44,303 nt of DNA, from NCBI GenBank assembly GCA_002726335.1, contig PBSR01000030.1, positions 1 to 44,303 of the forward strand. The letters are read 5' to 3'. Under the pieces are notes generated by a model. It saw only the letters and a list, made by a program, of their open reading frames with translations. It made no database searches and had not been told where the DNA came from. This DNA comes from Gemmatimonadaceae bacterium. GTDB taxonomy: Bacteria; Latescibacterota; UBA2968; UBA8231. Position 1 is the first letter of the stretch; every line of letters begins with the position of its first letter. A program made the translations under genes and the position numbers. Positions 1 to 9,126 of the stretch are shown in pieces.

Positions 1-997
1 AGCCGACGAGTTTGCCGTCGGCGCCGACAACCCGGTGGCATGGCACGATGATGGCCAGCGCGTTGAGACCGTTCGTCGTGCCCACGGCCCGTACCGCGGC
101 GGGCCGTCCAACCTCGGCGGCAAGGGTACTGTAGCTGACGGTCTGGCCGTAGGGGATACGTGTCAACGCCGCCCATACCGACTCCTGGAATTCTGTCCCC
201 GGCGTCACGATGGGAACGCTGAACTCTCGACGTGAACCGTCGAAATAGGCGCTGATCTGGTCTCCGGTCTGGTCGATCACGCTGTTGCGATCGGGGACGA
301 AGACGGCGCCCAGCCGTTGGCGCAGGCGTTTCACCTGGGTCGGCAGTAACCGCCGGTCGACGAATTCCAGCAGGCACAGCTGCTCACCGGTTGCCCCCAC
401 CAGCATCGGCCCCAGAGGCGTGGTGATGCGATCCACCCGGACCACGGTGGCGGCATCGAGGCCGGTGGGACTGGCACCGAAGTAACGCTGAAAGGCCTCC
501 TGAAAACCGGACAACGAATCGTAACCGCTGTCGAAAGCGGCACGGGTCACGCGGGAACCGTCCTGCACCTGCCCCAGGGCAGTCCCCAGCCGCCGGGCGC
601 GGCTGTAGGCGTGGAAGGTCATGCCGTGGTGGGTCTGGAACCAGCGACGGACGCGTTCGGGGCTGAGGCGGCGCTGGCGCAGGTCCTCGTCCTTCCAGCG
701 ACGGGTGGGATCCTGTTCGAGGTCGTCGAGCAGGGGACGCAGCCAGGCGGGCGGGTCGCCGGCCGCTTCGAGGGGGCGACAGCGCTTGCAGGGGCGGTAA
801 CCCGACTGCAGGGCCTCGCGGGAGGTGCCGAAGAAGTGGACGTTCTCAGGAAGCGGTTTGCGCGCGGTGCAGTTGGGCCGGCAGAAGATCCCGGTGGTAC
901 GCACCGCCGTGAGAAAGATGCCGTCAAAGGCGGCATCGCCCTGCAGGAAGGCCTGCATCATCACAGACTCGGCTGGCAGTTCAGCAGTTGTCATCAT
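1..997 (-). CDS. ada: Ada: DNA methylphosphotriester/O6-methylguanine repair protein and AraC-type activator (3' end cut by window)
   Basis: Repairs alkylated DNA by irreversible methyl transfer to its own cysteines and, once methylated, activates repair genes. All three Ada modules are visible in about 332 residues. The N-terminal zinc domain has FCRPNC (about C39 and C43) and later RPCKRC. The AraC-type helix-turn-helix lies around residues 100-165. The C-terminal methyltransferase ends in the active-site PCHRV motif at the very edge of the window. Roughly the last 20 residues are missing compared with the usual ~350. The start is one of three closely spaced in-frame ATGs (1003, 997, 994), and none has a strong Shine-Dalgarno sequence. 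It is divergent from msrAB, separated by about 230 bases that would hold both promoters; I cannot name an Ada box there. Family assignment is secure. Confidence 0.95.
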   Translation of the reverse strand, partial: MMTTAELPAESVMMQAFLQGDAAFDGIFLTAVRTTGIFCRPNCTARKPLPENVHFFGTSREALQSGYRPCKRCRPLEAAGDPPAWLRPLLDDLEQDPTRRWKDEDLRQRRLSPERVRRWFQTHHGMTFHAYSRARRLGTALGQVQDGSRVTRAAFDSGYDSLSGFQEAFQRYFGASPTGLDAATVVRVDRITTPLGPMLVGATGEQLCLLEFVDRRLLPTQVKRLRQRLGAVFVPDRNSVIDQTGDQISAYFDGSRREFSVPIVTPGTEFQESVWAALTRIPYGQTVSYSTLAAEVGRPAAVRAVGTTNGLNALAIIVPCHRVVGADGKLVG

Positions 998-1226
998 GAG
1001 CATGAATCTGGGGCTGCCGGCCGATCCGCACTACCGAAAAACGGACGCCGAACTTTTCACACTGCTGAGTGTAGTGCGACCAGGTGAATGTGACATGATC
1101 CGGCGCAGCGGACGAGGGCGAAAGATAACGTTTCGGTAACATTGTGTCGGAGCCCGGAGCAGAACCCCGCAGCACGCCTATGTTATGCAAAAAACGGTGC
1201 GACTGGCAGACACAGGGGGACTGAAG

Positions 1227-2267
1227 ATGAGGACATCGATCGTGCCGGCGCTGGCCCTGCTCATGGCGGGGGTTGCCGCGGCCGGCGCCGAACCAGAACA
1301 TGCGACCTTCGCCGGAGGCTGCTTCTGGTGCATCGAAGCCCCCTTCGAGAAGCTGGAGGGTGTCATTTCCGCCGTGTCAGGCTTCTCCGGTGGCGCCGAG
1401 AAGAATCCCACCTACCGTCAGGTCGCCTCGGGTGGCACCAGTCACCTGGAGGTGGTGCAGGTCACCTTCGATCCCGCCAGGATCAGTTATCAGAATCTGC
1501 TGGACATCTACTGGCGGCAGTTCGATCCCACCGACGACGGCGGTTCTTTCGTCGACCGCGGACATCAGTACACGTCGGCCATCTTTGCCCACAACGACGA
1601 GCAGCGCCGGCAGGCGGATGCCTCGAAGCAGGCCCTGGCCGCATCGGGCCGTTTCAGCGCCCCCATCGTCACGCCGATTCGTACCTTCGAGTCCTTCACA
1701 CCGGCCGACGACTACCACCAGGACTTCTTCAAGACCCACACTTCACACTATCAGCGCTACCGCTCCGGCTCGGGTCGCGATCAGTTCATCGAGAAAAACT
1801 GGGGACATGAGGTGCAGATCTCTTCGAAGTATCATAAACCGTCCGATCGCGAGCTGCGCACGCGGCTGACATCGATCCAGTACAGCGTTACGCAACAGGA
1901 CGACACCGAGCCTCCCTATCGCAACGAATACTGGCGTAATGAGAGTCCGGGGATCTACGTCGATATCGTCAGCGGCGAGCCGTTGTTCAGTTCACGTGAC
2001 AAGTACAGATCGGGCACCGGTTGGCCGAGCTTCACGCGGCCCCTGGTGGCGGAGAATGTCACCGAGGATACGGACCACAAGCTTGGGTACCCGCGCACAG
2101 AGCTGCGCAGCAAGCACGGTGATTCCCATCTGGGTCACGTATTCAGTGATGGCCCCGAGCCCACGGGTCTTCGCTATTGCATCAACTCGGCGGCGCTCCG
2201 CTTCGTACCGGCCGAGGAACTCGAGGTCGAAGGCTACACTGACTTCGTGGCGCAGTTTCAGGAGTAG
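1227..2267 (+). CDS. msrAB: Exported fused peptide-methionine (S)/(R)-sulfoxide reductase MsrAB
   Basis: Reduces both stereoisomers of methionine sulfoxide in proteins, here probably in the periplasm. The 346-residue product has an N-terminal signal peptide (about residues 1-21, ending AAAGA). An MsrA domain follows with catalytic GGCFWC (C32), and then an MsrB domain whose catalytic cysteine is in RYCINSA (about C318). The CxxC zinc pairs found in many MsrB proteins are not evident. The ATG at 1227 is preferred over the in-frame ATG at 1185 because AGGGGGA lies at 1214-1220, six bases upstream, and because the signal peptide then starts normally. Fusion of A and B domains in one exported chain is a known arrangement (PilB/MsrAB type). 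The divergent ada gene makes a damage-repair neighbourhood. Confidence 0.95.
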   Translation: MRTSIVPALALLMAGVAAAGAEPEHATFAGGCFWCIEAPFEKLEGVISAVSGFSGGAEKNPTYRQVASGGTSHLEVVQVTFDPARISYQNLLDIYWRQFDPTDDGGSFVDRGHQYTSAIFAHNDEQRRQADASKQALAASGRFSAPIVTPIRTFESFTPADDYHQDFFKTHTSHYQRYRSGSGRDQFIEKNWGHEVQISSKYHKPSDRELRTRLTSIQYSVTQQDDTEPPYRNEYWRNESPGIYVDIVSGEPLFSSRDKYRSGTGWPSFTRPLVAENVTEDTDHKLGYPRTELRSKHGDSHLGHVFSDGPEPTGLRYCINSAALRFVPAEELEVEGYTDFVAQFQE

Positions 2268-2279
2268 AGGACGGGCACG

Positions 2280-3839
2280 CTACCAGATCGACTGCATCTG
2301 CCAGGCGTCGAGGGACAGCAGACTGGTGGTGACGCCCTGGGAGCGGAGTCTCACTCCGACGCTGTCTTCCCGTTCCGGGTAGACGCGGACGGCGACACAC
2401 TGTCTGCCATTGACGAATACCTCGACGACACTGCGGTCGACGAAGACGCGCAGCTCCAGCGGCTCGTCTTTGGCCAGGCAGACCGGCGCTGTCTCCGGCG
2501 CCCGGGGCCGCACATCGCCGGCCTGCGACGATCGCGAGCTGTCGATGGAGACCAGGCTCTGACGTCGTCGGTCGTCGCCGAAGGACTCGTTCATGCCACG
2601 GTCGCGGTAGAAGGCGATGCGGGTGTATTCCTCGCCGCGTGGGGAGCACAGCACATCCAGCTCGATCACGGGAGCTGACGACGGAGCGATGCGGGCGATG
2701 AGCTCCAATGCATCACCCTGAACCCCTTCCACGACAATGTCGGCGTTGGCTGGCAGTTCCACATCTTCACGGCGCTGATGCTCAGTCCGCAGTGATTCCA
2801 CATCACCGGCCGGTTCCATGAACAGGGCGTCGCCGTCGACGGTGAGTCGTCGCGGCAGACTCATGATCTGGTTCCAGCCAGCGGTGGGTTTGCCGGGGTT
2901 CATGTTGAAGATGGTGATCACCCCGCCGTCGCCGTCGGGCGCCGCCGATGGTGCGTGTACGCCGGAGGGCGTGGACGGTCCGAAGTTGAACCTGGCGCCG
3001 TAGGTGACGACGAACTTGTCGCGGGCCGCGTCGTAATCGCCGAGCAGGTACTGACCGCCCGACATGTGACTGAAGAACAGCAGGATGTGACGCGCCGATG
3101 GGCCCTCGCCAATGGGCCAGAAGTACGGACAGGCGCCGTCGTCACCGACGAAGGTGTAGCGGTCGTCTTCGACGAAGGGGTGCAGGTATTCCCAGTGCTC
3201 CAGATCTGGGGAGCGCAGCAGGAAGTTGCCCCGTACCGGTTGACCGGCCGGGCCCTCGGGCCTCGTTCCGGCTGACAGCGAGTAGTAGAAGTCCCCCTGC
3301 TTCCAGATGCAGGGATCGAAGATGCGCGGCGGCCAGGGCTTGCCCGCCGGACCCGCGATCGGCACTACCGCCTTGCCGGCCACCTTGTCCCAGTTCAGCA
3401 GCAGCGGGTCGGAGGAGGTGGCCACCATGTTGCCCACCTCGGTGCCGTGGTACATGGCGATGACGCGGTCCTCTTCCACCAGGGCCGAACCCGAAAAACA
3501 GCAGCGCTCCGGGTCGGGATAGATGCAGTACGGCAGGTCGCGCCAGTGGATGAGGTCGTCGGACACCGCATGACCCCAGTGCTGGCGGGTGTCCTCCGGC
3601 GGGTAGGCCTGGTAGAACAGGTGCCAGCGCCCCTGCCAGAAACACAGGCCGTTGGGATCGTTCAGCATCGCCTCGGGGTTTACATAGTGGTACTGCGGGC
3701 GGTGCCGGTCGTCGGCAAAGGCGATACGGGCAGCCTGCATCCGCTGCAGCAGCGGGTTGGCCGCGAGTGCCGCTTCCTGCTCTTCGATGGAGCTGGTGGG
3801 GAACTCGTACTTCGGGACCAGGGATGTGTAGTCAGCCAT
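2280..3839 (-). CDS. Glycoside hydrolase family 32-like protein (beta-fructosidase/levanase type)
   Basis: Predicted to cleave fructosyl or related glycosidic bonds. The 519-residue protein has the five-bladed propeller signatures of GH32: LNDPNG, with the expected nucleophile at D61, WHLFYQAYP, FSGSAL, and an FDP segment near residue 174. The usual acid/base motif ECP appears here as GACP (about residues 235-238), so the catalytic Glu is not in its normal place. A C-terminal beta-sandwich region ends with a GH32-like segment (RVFVDRSVVEVFVNG). There is no signal peptide. The ATG at 3839 has GGAGGCAGGAG just upstream. An earlier in-frame ATG at 3887 would overlap the preceding kinase stop but lacks such a site. 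It is the last gene of a six-gene minus-strand run. It is probably an outlying GH32 clade with uncertain substrate. Confidence 0.85.
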   Translation of the reverse strand: MADYTSLVPKYEFPTSSIEEQEAALAANPLLQRMQAARIAFADDRHRPQYHYVNPEAMLNDPNGLCFWQGRWHLFYQAYPPEDTRQHWGHAVSDDLIHWRDLPYCIYPDPERCCFSGSALVEEDRVIAMYHGTEVGNMVATSSDPLLLNWDKVAGKAVVPIAGPAGKPWPPRIFDPCIWKQGDFYYSLSAGTRPEGPAGQPVRGNFLLRSPDLEHWEYLHPFVEDDRYTFVGDDGACPYFWPIGEGPSARHILLFFSHMSGGQYLLGDYDAARDKFVVTYGARFNFGPSTPSGVHAPSAAPDGDGGVITIFNMNPGKPTAGWNQIMSLPRRLTVDGDALFMEPAGDVESLRTEHQRREDVELPANADIVVEGVQGDALELIARIAPSSAPVIELDVLCSPRGEEYTRIAFYRDRGMNESFGDDRRRQSLVSIDSSRSSQAGDVRPRAPETAPVCLAKDEPLELRVFVDRSVVEVFVNGRQCVAVRVYPEREDSVGVRLRSQGVTTSLLSLDAWQMQSIW

Positions 3840-3883
3840 GTTGGTCTCCTGCCTCCGGGTAATCACGTGTTCGCCACCAAAAG

Positions 3884-5872
3884 TCATTCGTGCAGCCGTA
3901 ACGGCAGACGGATGATGACCTCCGTGCCGACGCCGACCTCCGAGTGTACCTGCATCTGTCCCCCGTGTTCATTCACGGTGTTCACATCGGCCACCAGGCC
4001 CATGCCCATCTTGACGCGGGCCTTCTGGCGGAAGGCAACATCGAACAACCCTTCCAGATGCTCGGCCGGGATCCCGGGGCCACTGTCGCCGACGCTGACA
4101 CAGGCCTGTTCGTCCTCCACCCAGGTGCGCAGGCGGATTGTGCCCGCACCGCCGTCGAGGGCCTGCAGGGCGTTGGTGATCAGGTGCATGAAGACCTGGT
4201 TGAGCCGGGCCGGTGCACACCAGATCGCTGGCAGCTCTCCGTATTGCCTCTCGACATCAATGTCGCCACCCAACTGTGAGTCCATGACGGCCACTGTGCT
4301 GTCGAGTCCCTGCTCGATACGGGCGATCTGCCATTCGGCCTCGTCCAGATCGGAGAAAGACTTGAAGCCGGACAGGACCGTACCCAAGCGGTCTGTCGCC
4401 GATTCGATGGCGACGTTGGAGCTGTCGATGGCCTGCAGCGCCGCTCCCGGAGGGATGTCACCTCGCAGCTTGCCGATGGCGCGTGACAGGGTGTCGCGAG
4501 CACTGCGGATGGTGCCCACGGGGCTGTTCATCTCGTGGACGATGCCGGCCACCAGGTGGGTCAGCGTCGACAGCTTGGCCGACTGCACCTCGCGTTCATG
4601 TTCGACGGCGCGAGCGGACAGGTCGCGGACCTGGGTCAGCTGCTCAGCCAGCTGATGGTTCGTGCGAGCCACCCCTCGTGCCAGGTAGACGGACATGCTG
4701 ACCACGAGCAGCAGCGTGCCGTAGATGTAAGGGAAGAACTCGATGGGGAATTCGAACACGTCGAGCTCCATCAACACCTGCAGCAGGCAACCGCTGGCGA
4801 ACAGGAACCATCCCGCCCGTACGATGCCGGCGCCTGGCGCGCCCCGGCTCAAACCAAGAACCACGACGCGTACGACGTCGACGAGGAACAGCAGGCAGAC
4901 GTAGTAGATGATGTCGAGGGGCAGCACGAGGGCCAGGGCGCCGACGACGGCGCCGATGGCGCACAAGGCCCAGAATAGCTTTGAAGGTCGCTCGAGAAAC
5001 TCGGTATACAGAAACAGGAGGCCGGACAGGGGAACGACGAGAAGGGACCACTTGAAGGTCAGTCGCAGCAGCGTGAAATCCCGTGGCTCGTGTAGGAAGG
5101 CCAGATGCAACGGAGCGTAGATGAGTACCGCCACGGAAAGGGCGAAGATGGCGTAGTAGAGGTGTCCGGATTGCTGGCGGTGGTAGAGGTACAGCAGCAG
5201 GTGGAAGATGCCGAAGGCGAGGGGGACGACGAACAACGTCTGCTGCTGCACGTGGCTGTAGATGAGCCACCGGGCCAGACCTTCGTACGCCGACACGTCG
5301 ACGAGGGCAGCGATGATTCCCGGTGGCTCGGGAGGATCGAACATGGCCAGGGTGTTGCGATTGGAATAGTGCATGGCGATGACATGCTCGCCGCCGGGCT
5401 CCAGGGGTAGCGGGACGACCTCTTTCAACTCACCGACCAGGTAGACCTGCTCCTCGGTCTGGCGGGAGGAGACCCGTCCGGAAGTGTCCAGTAACTGACC
5501 GTCGAAATAGACGGCGATCCCACCCTTGTGCCCGTAGAGCAGTCCCATCGTACCCACCGGCATGTCCGGGTCGAGGCGCAGGCGCAGACGGAACCAGCCC
5601 TCGCCCTGCCAGCCGATCCGTTCCCGTGTCTGCTCGGAGAGCATCGTGTCGAGGGAATCGAGAATCAGCCAGCCGCTGTCATCGAAGTCTCTGGCCGCCC
5701 AGGCTTCGGCGTGACCGGTATGGTAGCGCCAGCCAGCCAACAGCGGCAGAGCAGGGATGTCCAGCTCGTCGATGCCCTGTCGCGACACGGCGTCGGCCGG
5801 TATCAGAACCGGATCGGCCGACGCACCGACGGTTATGCCGACCACGAGGATGGCTGCCAGCAGCACGAACAT
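3884..5872 (-). CDS. Membrane sensor histidine kinase with 7TMR-DISM-type sensor
   Basis: Signal-transducing kinase of 662 residues. Residues 1-20 are a signal peptide. Residues 21-200 form an extracytoplasmic beta-rich domain with a GWFRLRL-type jelly-roll segment. Seven hydrophobic helices span about 205-400 (7TMR-DISM-like), followed by a short coiled coil. The dimerisation/phosphoacceptor box is VAGIVHEMNSP (H446). The ATPase has an N-box (ITNALQALDG, N567), G1 (DSGPG, about 596-600) and G2 (MGMGL). Extracellular domains of this class often bind carbohydrates or small ligands, which would fit the GH32 gene 44 bases downstream. That link is inference. No response regulator is in the window. 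The gene begins 8 bases after yaiI ends. Confidence 0.93.
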   Translation of the reverse strand: MFVLLAAILVVGITVGASADPVLIPADAVSRQGIDELDIPALPLLAGWRYHTGHAEAWAARDFDDSGWLILDSLDTMLSEQTRERIGWQGEGWFRLRLRLDPDMPVGTMGLLYGHKGGIAVYFDGQLLDTSGRVSSRQTEEQVYLVGELKEVVPLPLEPGGEHVIAMHYSNRNTLAMFDPPEPPGIIAALVDVSAYEGLARWLIYSHVQQQTLFVVPLAFGIFHLLLYLYHRQQSGHLYYAIFALSVAVLIYAPLHLAFLHEPRDFTLLRLTFKWSLLVVPLSGLLFLYTEFLERPSKLFWALCAIGAVVGALALVLPLDIIYYVCLLFLVDVVRVVVLGLSRGAPGAGIVRAGWFLFASGCLLQVLMELDVFEFPIEFFPYIYGTLLLVVSMSVYLARGVARTNHQLAEQLTQVRDLSARAVEHEREVQSAKLSTLTHLVAGIVHEMNSPVGTIRSARDTLSRAIGKLRGDIPPGAALQAIDSSNVAIESATDRLGTVLSGFKSFSDLDEAEWQIARIEQGLDSTVAVMDSQLGGDIDVERQYGELPAIWCAPARLNQVFMHLITNALQALDGGAGTIRLRTWVEDEQACVSVGDSGPGIPAEHLEGLFDVAFRQKARVKMGMGLVADVNTVNEHGGQMQVHSEVGVGTEVIIRLPLRLHE

Positions 5873-5880
5873 CGTCGGTT

Positions 5881-6333
5881 TCAGCTCCCGGGTCGGGACT
5901 GCAGAAACTGGTTCAGCTGATCGGCAAAGGCCTGACTGTCCCGGTTGCCGTAGGAAGAGGGGCCCCCTTCGACGAGAGCGGCATTGCGCAGCTCGTCGAG
6001 CAGGTCGCGTGTGGCCAGGCGCTCTTTGATGTTGGCGGCGGTGAGCAGCGTCCCGCGCGGGTCCAGGGCGGTGGCCCCCTTGGCCACGACCCGATCGGCG
6101 AGGGGGATGTCGGCGGTGATCACCAGATCATCGGCCTCGGTGAGCTCGACGATACGATCGTCGGCCTCGTCAGGGCCCGCCGGCACGGCGACACTGTCGA
6201 TATGGTCGGCCAGGGGGACACGCATGTACTGATTGGCGATCAGCGTTGTGGGGATCTTGAGCCGCTGCACGGCGCGGAACAGGATCTCCTTCACGGCGCG
6301 GGGACAGGCATCGGCATCGACGAGAATCTTCAT
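5881..6333 (-). CDS. yaiI: YaiI/YqxD (UPF0178) family protein
   Basis: A 150-residue protein matching the UPF0178 family in length and in its conserved opening (MKILVDADACP), with further acidic residues in the GPDEADDRI and DLVITADIPLA segments and a DPRGTLLTAANI segment. The acidic cluster resembles PIN-like nuclease folds, so a nuclease role is plausible, but no biochemical role for the family is established to my knowledge. It sits between an LDH2-type dehydrogenase (45 bases upstream) and the histidine kinase (8 bases downstream) on the same strand and is probably cotranscribed with them. The family call is firm; the function is unknown. Confidence 0.9.
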   Translation of the reverse strand: MKILVDADACPRAVKEILFRAVQRLKIPTTLIANQYMRVPLADHIDSVAVPAGPDEADDRIVELTEADDLVITADIPLADRVVAKGATALDPRGTLLTAANIKERLATRDLLDELRNAALVEGGPSSYGNRDSQAFADQLNQFLQSRPGS

Positions 6334-6378
6334 GCCTTGTAAGGTGCGCGATCGGGTCTGACCGATCCAGAGCGATTC

Positions 6379-7356
6379 CTACCAGGGTGCGTTGACGCCG
6401 AGCTCGTGCCCCAGGCCTGTCAGCGTGGCCAGGGTATCGGCGCCGATGGGAATCCCCCGTTCCCGGTACTCGGCTTCTCGACGCCATTCCGGACCCCCGG
6501 GAAGATCGGCGAAATCGAATCCCGGCAGGGGCTCCAGGTCACCGACCTGCTGCATGAGATGATTCATGTCAGCAAGAAATGCCGTGGGATCTGTAAAGCG
6601 ATCGATCTGCAAGGCCATGAAGAACCCGGACTGATCGGCGCCCGCAAAGGTGATGTTGCGGCGGTCGAAATCCGGCAGCATCTGCCCGCCGAGGGTGCCG
6701 GAGAACATGTTGGCCACATGGGCGATGCCGATGGCCTTCAGATAGATCTGCGGCATGCGGGTGAAGGCATCCGCGTCCCACGGCACGTTGGTGGCCATGT
6801 CGAGTATGAAGGGAGGCTGATCCGGTCCGGAGGGTACGCCGACACAGAAGGGCGGGCTCCCCTGGATGGATCCCATGATCGTGCCGGCGGGGTTATACTC
6901 GGGCGCCGCACTACGACCGGAGAGCCCGACACCGATGTGCCCGCGGCGCAGGGCCATGCGCACATACTTGCCGGCGCTGCCGATGTGGTCATGGTAGGTG
7001 GTTGTCACCACGCCCACACCGAGGGTTTCGGCCCGTTCGATGGCCATCTCCATGCCCTGGGCGGCGACGATGTAGCCGAGACCGCCGTCGCCGTTCAGCG
7101 CCGCCGTGGCCGGACCTTCGCGCAGGACCTCGATCCGGGGCTCGCGATTCATCCGGCCCTCCTGCCAGCCGCGGACATACCGTTCCACCTGCACCACGCC
7201 GTGGGAGGTGACCCCCCGCAGGTCGGTGTCGACCATCAGCTCAGCGATGAGGGTGGCGTGGTCGGCCGGAACCGGTACGGCGGTGAACAGATCGCCGAGC
7301 CAGCTCTGCAGGGCATCGACCGGTACGAAGGTGGCGTCGGGTGGAGGTGTATTCAT
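6379..7356 (-). CDS. Malate/L-lactate/ureidoglycolate dehydrogenase family (LDH2/YlbC type) oxidoreductase
   Basis: NAD(P)-dependent 2-hydroxyacid dehydrogenase of the non-Rossmann LDH2 superfamily, 325 residues, the usual family length. Characteristic segments are TDLRGVTSHGV (about residues 49-59, with the catalytic His region), GDGGLGYIVA, a nicotinamide-binding TTYHDHIGSAGKYV segment, and LDMATNVPWDA in the middle of the chain. Known members act on malate, sulfolactate, ureidoglycolate or 2,3-diketogulonate; the sequence does not let me choose. Given the sugar-acid genes nearby a keto/hydroxy-acid substrate is likely, but this is inference. Nine bases separate it from the helicase gene upstream. 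Confidence 0.9.
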   Translation of the reverse strand: MNTPPPDATFVPVDALQSWLGDLFTAVPVPADHATLIAELMVDTDLRGVTSHGVVQVERYVRGWQEGRMNREPRIEVLREGPATAALNGDGGLGYIVAAQGMEMAIERAETLGVGVVTTTYHDHIGSAGKYVRMALRRGHIGVGLSGRSAAPEYNPAGTIMGSIQGSPPFCVGVPSGPDQPPFILDMATNVPWDADAFTRMPQIYLKAIGIAHVANMFSGTLGGQMLPDFDRRNITFAGADQSGFFMALQIDRFTDPTAFLADMNHLMQQVGDLEPLPGFDFADLPGGPEWRREAEYRERGIPIGADTLATLTGLGHELGVNAPW

Positions 7357-7365
7357 GGGTCAGGG

Positions 7366-9126
7366 CTACTTCCCCTTCGCGCTGCGCTTGCGGTGCCGAT
7401 CCTTTTTGCGCTTGGGCTTCGCCTTGGCGGGCTTTTTCCGCTTGATGCCCTTCTGGCTGCGCTGCCCTCGGTCACCATGCCAGCTGTCGCCATCCGCCGC
7501 CGAAAGCCGCAGACGCTGGCCGCGAACACGGACCTTCTTCAAAGCCTGGAAGAGTTCGTGCCGTATGCCGGCGGGCAGATCGATCGTGCTGTACGTAGCA
7601 AAGATCTCTATCTGGCCGATGTCCCCACCGGTCAGGTCGGTCTCGTTGGTGATGGCGCCCACCAGGTTTCCCGGCTGAATGCCGTGCGTGTCCCCGACCT
7701 CTACCCGGAAGCGCTCCATGCCCCTTTCCGGCCGCGAGGCCGGGGCCCCTCGCGGTTCTGGTCTTGCCGCGCGTGCACCGTCACGTGGACGATGGTCCAC
7801 CTCGGCGGCCAGCAGCAGAGGCTCATCCCCCTGCACCATTCTGGCCAGAGCCGACGCCATCTCCAGGGCGGCCACGTTGTGTTCCTGGCGGTACTGCTCC
7901 AGGATCATGCGGAAGAGCCCGAGGTCCTCGGAGGCCAGCACGTCGGTGAGATTCTGCTTGAAGCGCGCGATCCGGCGGTCGTTGATCATCTCCGTCGATG
8001 GCAGCTCCAGCGGCGCGATCTTCTGCCGGGTGGCGCGCTCGATGGCGTGGAGCAGGCGTCGCTCCCGGGGGGCCACGAAAAGAATCGCCTTGCCGCTGCG
8101 ACCGGCGCGACCGGTCCGTCCGATGCGATGGATGTAGGCTTCGGCGTCGGCGGGGATGTCGAAGTTGATCACGTGACTGATCCGGTCGATGTCCAGTCCG
8201 CGGGCCGCCACGTCGGTGGCGACGAGGATGTCGAGCTGCCCCTTTCTCAGCTGCCCCACCGTCTGTTCCCGTCGACGCTGTGCCATGTCGCCGCTGAGAG
8301 CGGCACTGCCGTAGCCACGGGCCTCCAGCTTCTCGGCCAGTTCGACCGTCATGATGCGCGTGCGCACGAAGACGAGTACTCCGTCGAAAGGTTCGGCCTC
8401 GAGGATGCGCGTCAGGGCGTCGATCTTATGCTCCTTGCCACTCACCATCCAGTGATGTTGGGCGATGGTGGCGGCCACCGTGGTGCGCTCTTCGATGGCG
8501 ATGTGTTTGGGGTCGCGCAGGTGCTTGCCGGCGATTCGGCGGATGGGCGACGGCAGGGTCGCAGAAAACAGTGCGGTCTGTCGTTCAGGTGGTGTCTGCT
8601 CCAGGATCCACTCGACATCGTCGATGAAGCCCATACGCAGCATCTCGTCAGCCTCATCCAGGACCAGACAGCTCAGCTTGTCGAGGCGCAATGTCTTGCG
8701 GCGCATGTGATCCATCACCCGTCCGGGTGTGCCCACCACAACATGAACGCCACGCCGGAGTGACCGCAGCTGGCCGTCGTAGGCCTGGCCACCGTACACC
8801 GGCAGCACGTGGAAGCCTTTCAGGCCCACCGCGTAGCGCTGAAACGCCTCAGCGACCTGGATGGCCAGCTCACGTGTGGGCGTCAGCACCAGCACCTGAA
8901 CTTCACGGCGTTCGAGCTCGATGCGGGAGAGCAAGGGCAGAGCGAAGGCGGCCGTTTTTCCCGTGCCGGTCTGTGCCTGCCCGAGTACATCATGACCAGT
9001 CAGCACCAGGGGAATCGTCTGGGCCTGGATCGGTGTCGGGATCTCGTAGCCCACTTCAGCCAGCCCTTTGAGCACCGGCGTGGCGAGGGACAGGTCCTTG
9101 AAGGTCAGACCGGGGTTTTCAGCCAT
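7366..9126 (-). CDS. DEAD-box ATP-dependent RNA helicase with DbpA/CsdA-type RNA-binding domain
   Basis: RNA helicase of 586 residues, likely in ribosome assembly or RNA turnover. It carries a Q motif, AQTGTGKT (51-58), PTRELA, TPGR, DEAD (157-160), SAT (188-190), and a helicase C domain with a DVAARGLD-type motif and HRIGRTGRAG. A DbpA-type RNA-binding fold covers about 470-545, and a Lys/Arg-rich tail of about 40 residues follows. This combination matches CsdA/DeaD rather than the shorter RhlE proteins. The ATG at 9126 overlaps the end of the upstream NAD-epimerase gene by 8 bases, which suggests translational coupling. The open frame continues further upstream to 9564, but that extension lies antiparallel in another frame to the epimerase and has no helicase homology. 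Confidence 0.95.
   Translation of the reverse strand: MAENPGLTFKDLSLATPVLKGLAEVGYEIPTPIQAQTIPLVLTGHDVLGQAQTGTGKTAAFALPLLSRIELERREVQVLVLTPTRELAIQVAEAFQRYAVGLKGFHVLPVYGGQAYDGQLRSLRRGVHVVVGTPGRVMDHMRRKTLRLDKLSCLVLDEADEMLRMGFIDDVEWILEQTPPERQTALFSATLPSPIRRIAGKHLRDPKHIAIEERTTVAATIAQHHWMVSGKEHKIDALTRILEAEPFDGVLVFVRTRIMTVELAEKLEARGYGSAALSGDMAQRRREQTVGQLRKGQLDILVATDVAARGLDIDRISHVINFDIPADAEAYIHRIGRTGRAGRSGKAILFVAPRERRLLHAIERATRQKIAPLELPSTEMINDRRIARFKQNLTDVLASEDLGLFRMILEQYRQEHNVAALEMASALARMVQGDEPLLLAAEVDHRPRDGARAARPEPRGAPASRPERGMERFRVEVGDTHGIQPGNLVGAITNETDLTGGDIGQIEIFATYSTIDLPAGIRHELFQALKKVRVRGQRLRLSAADGDSWHGDRGQRSQKGIKRKKPAKAKPKRKKDRHRKRSAKGK

Noticed and set aside
6406..8763. A 785-codon plus-strand open frame
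   Set aside because: It lies antisense to the LDH2-type and DEAD-box genes, has no recognisable domain, and long antisense frames are expected in GC-rich DNA.
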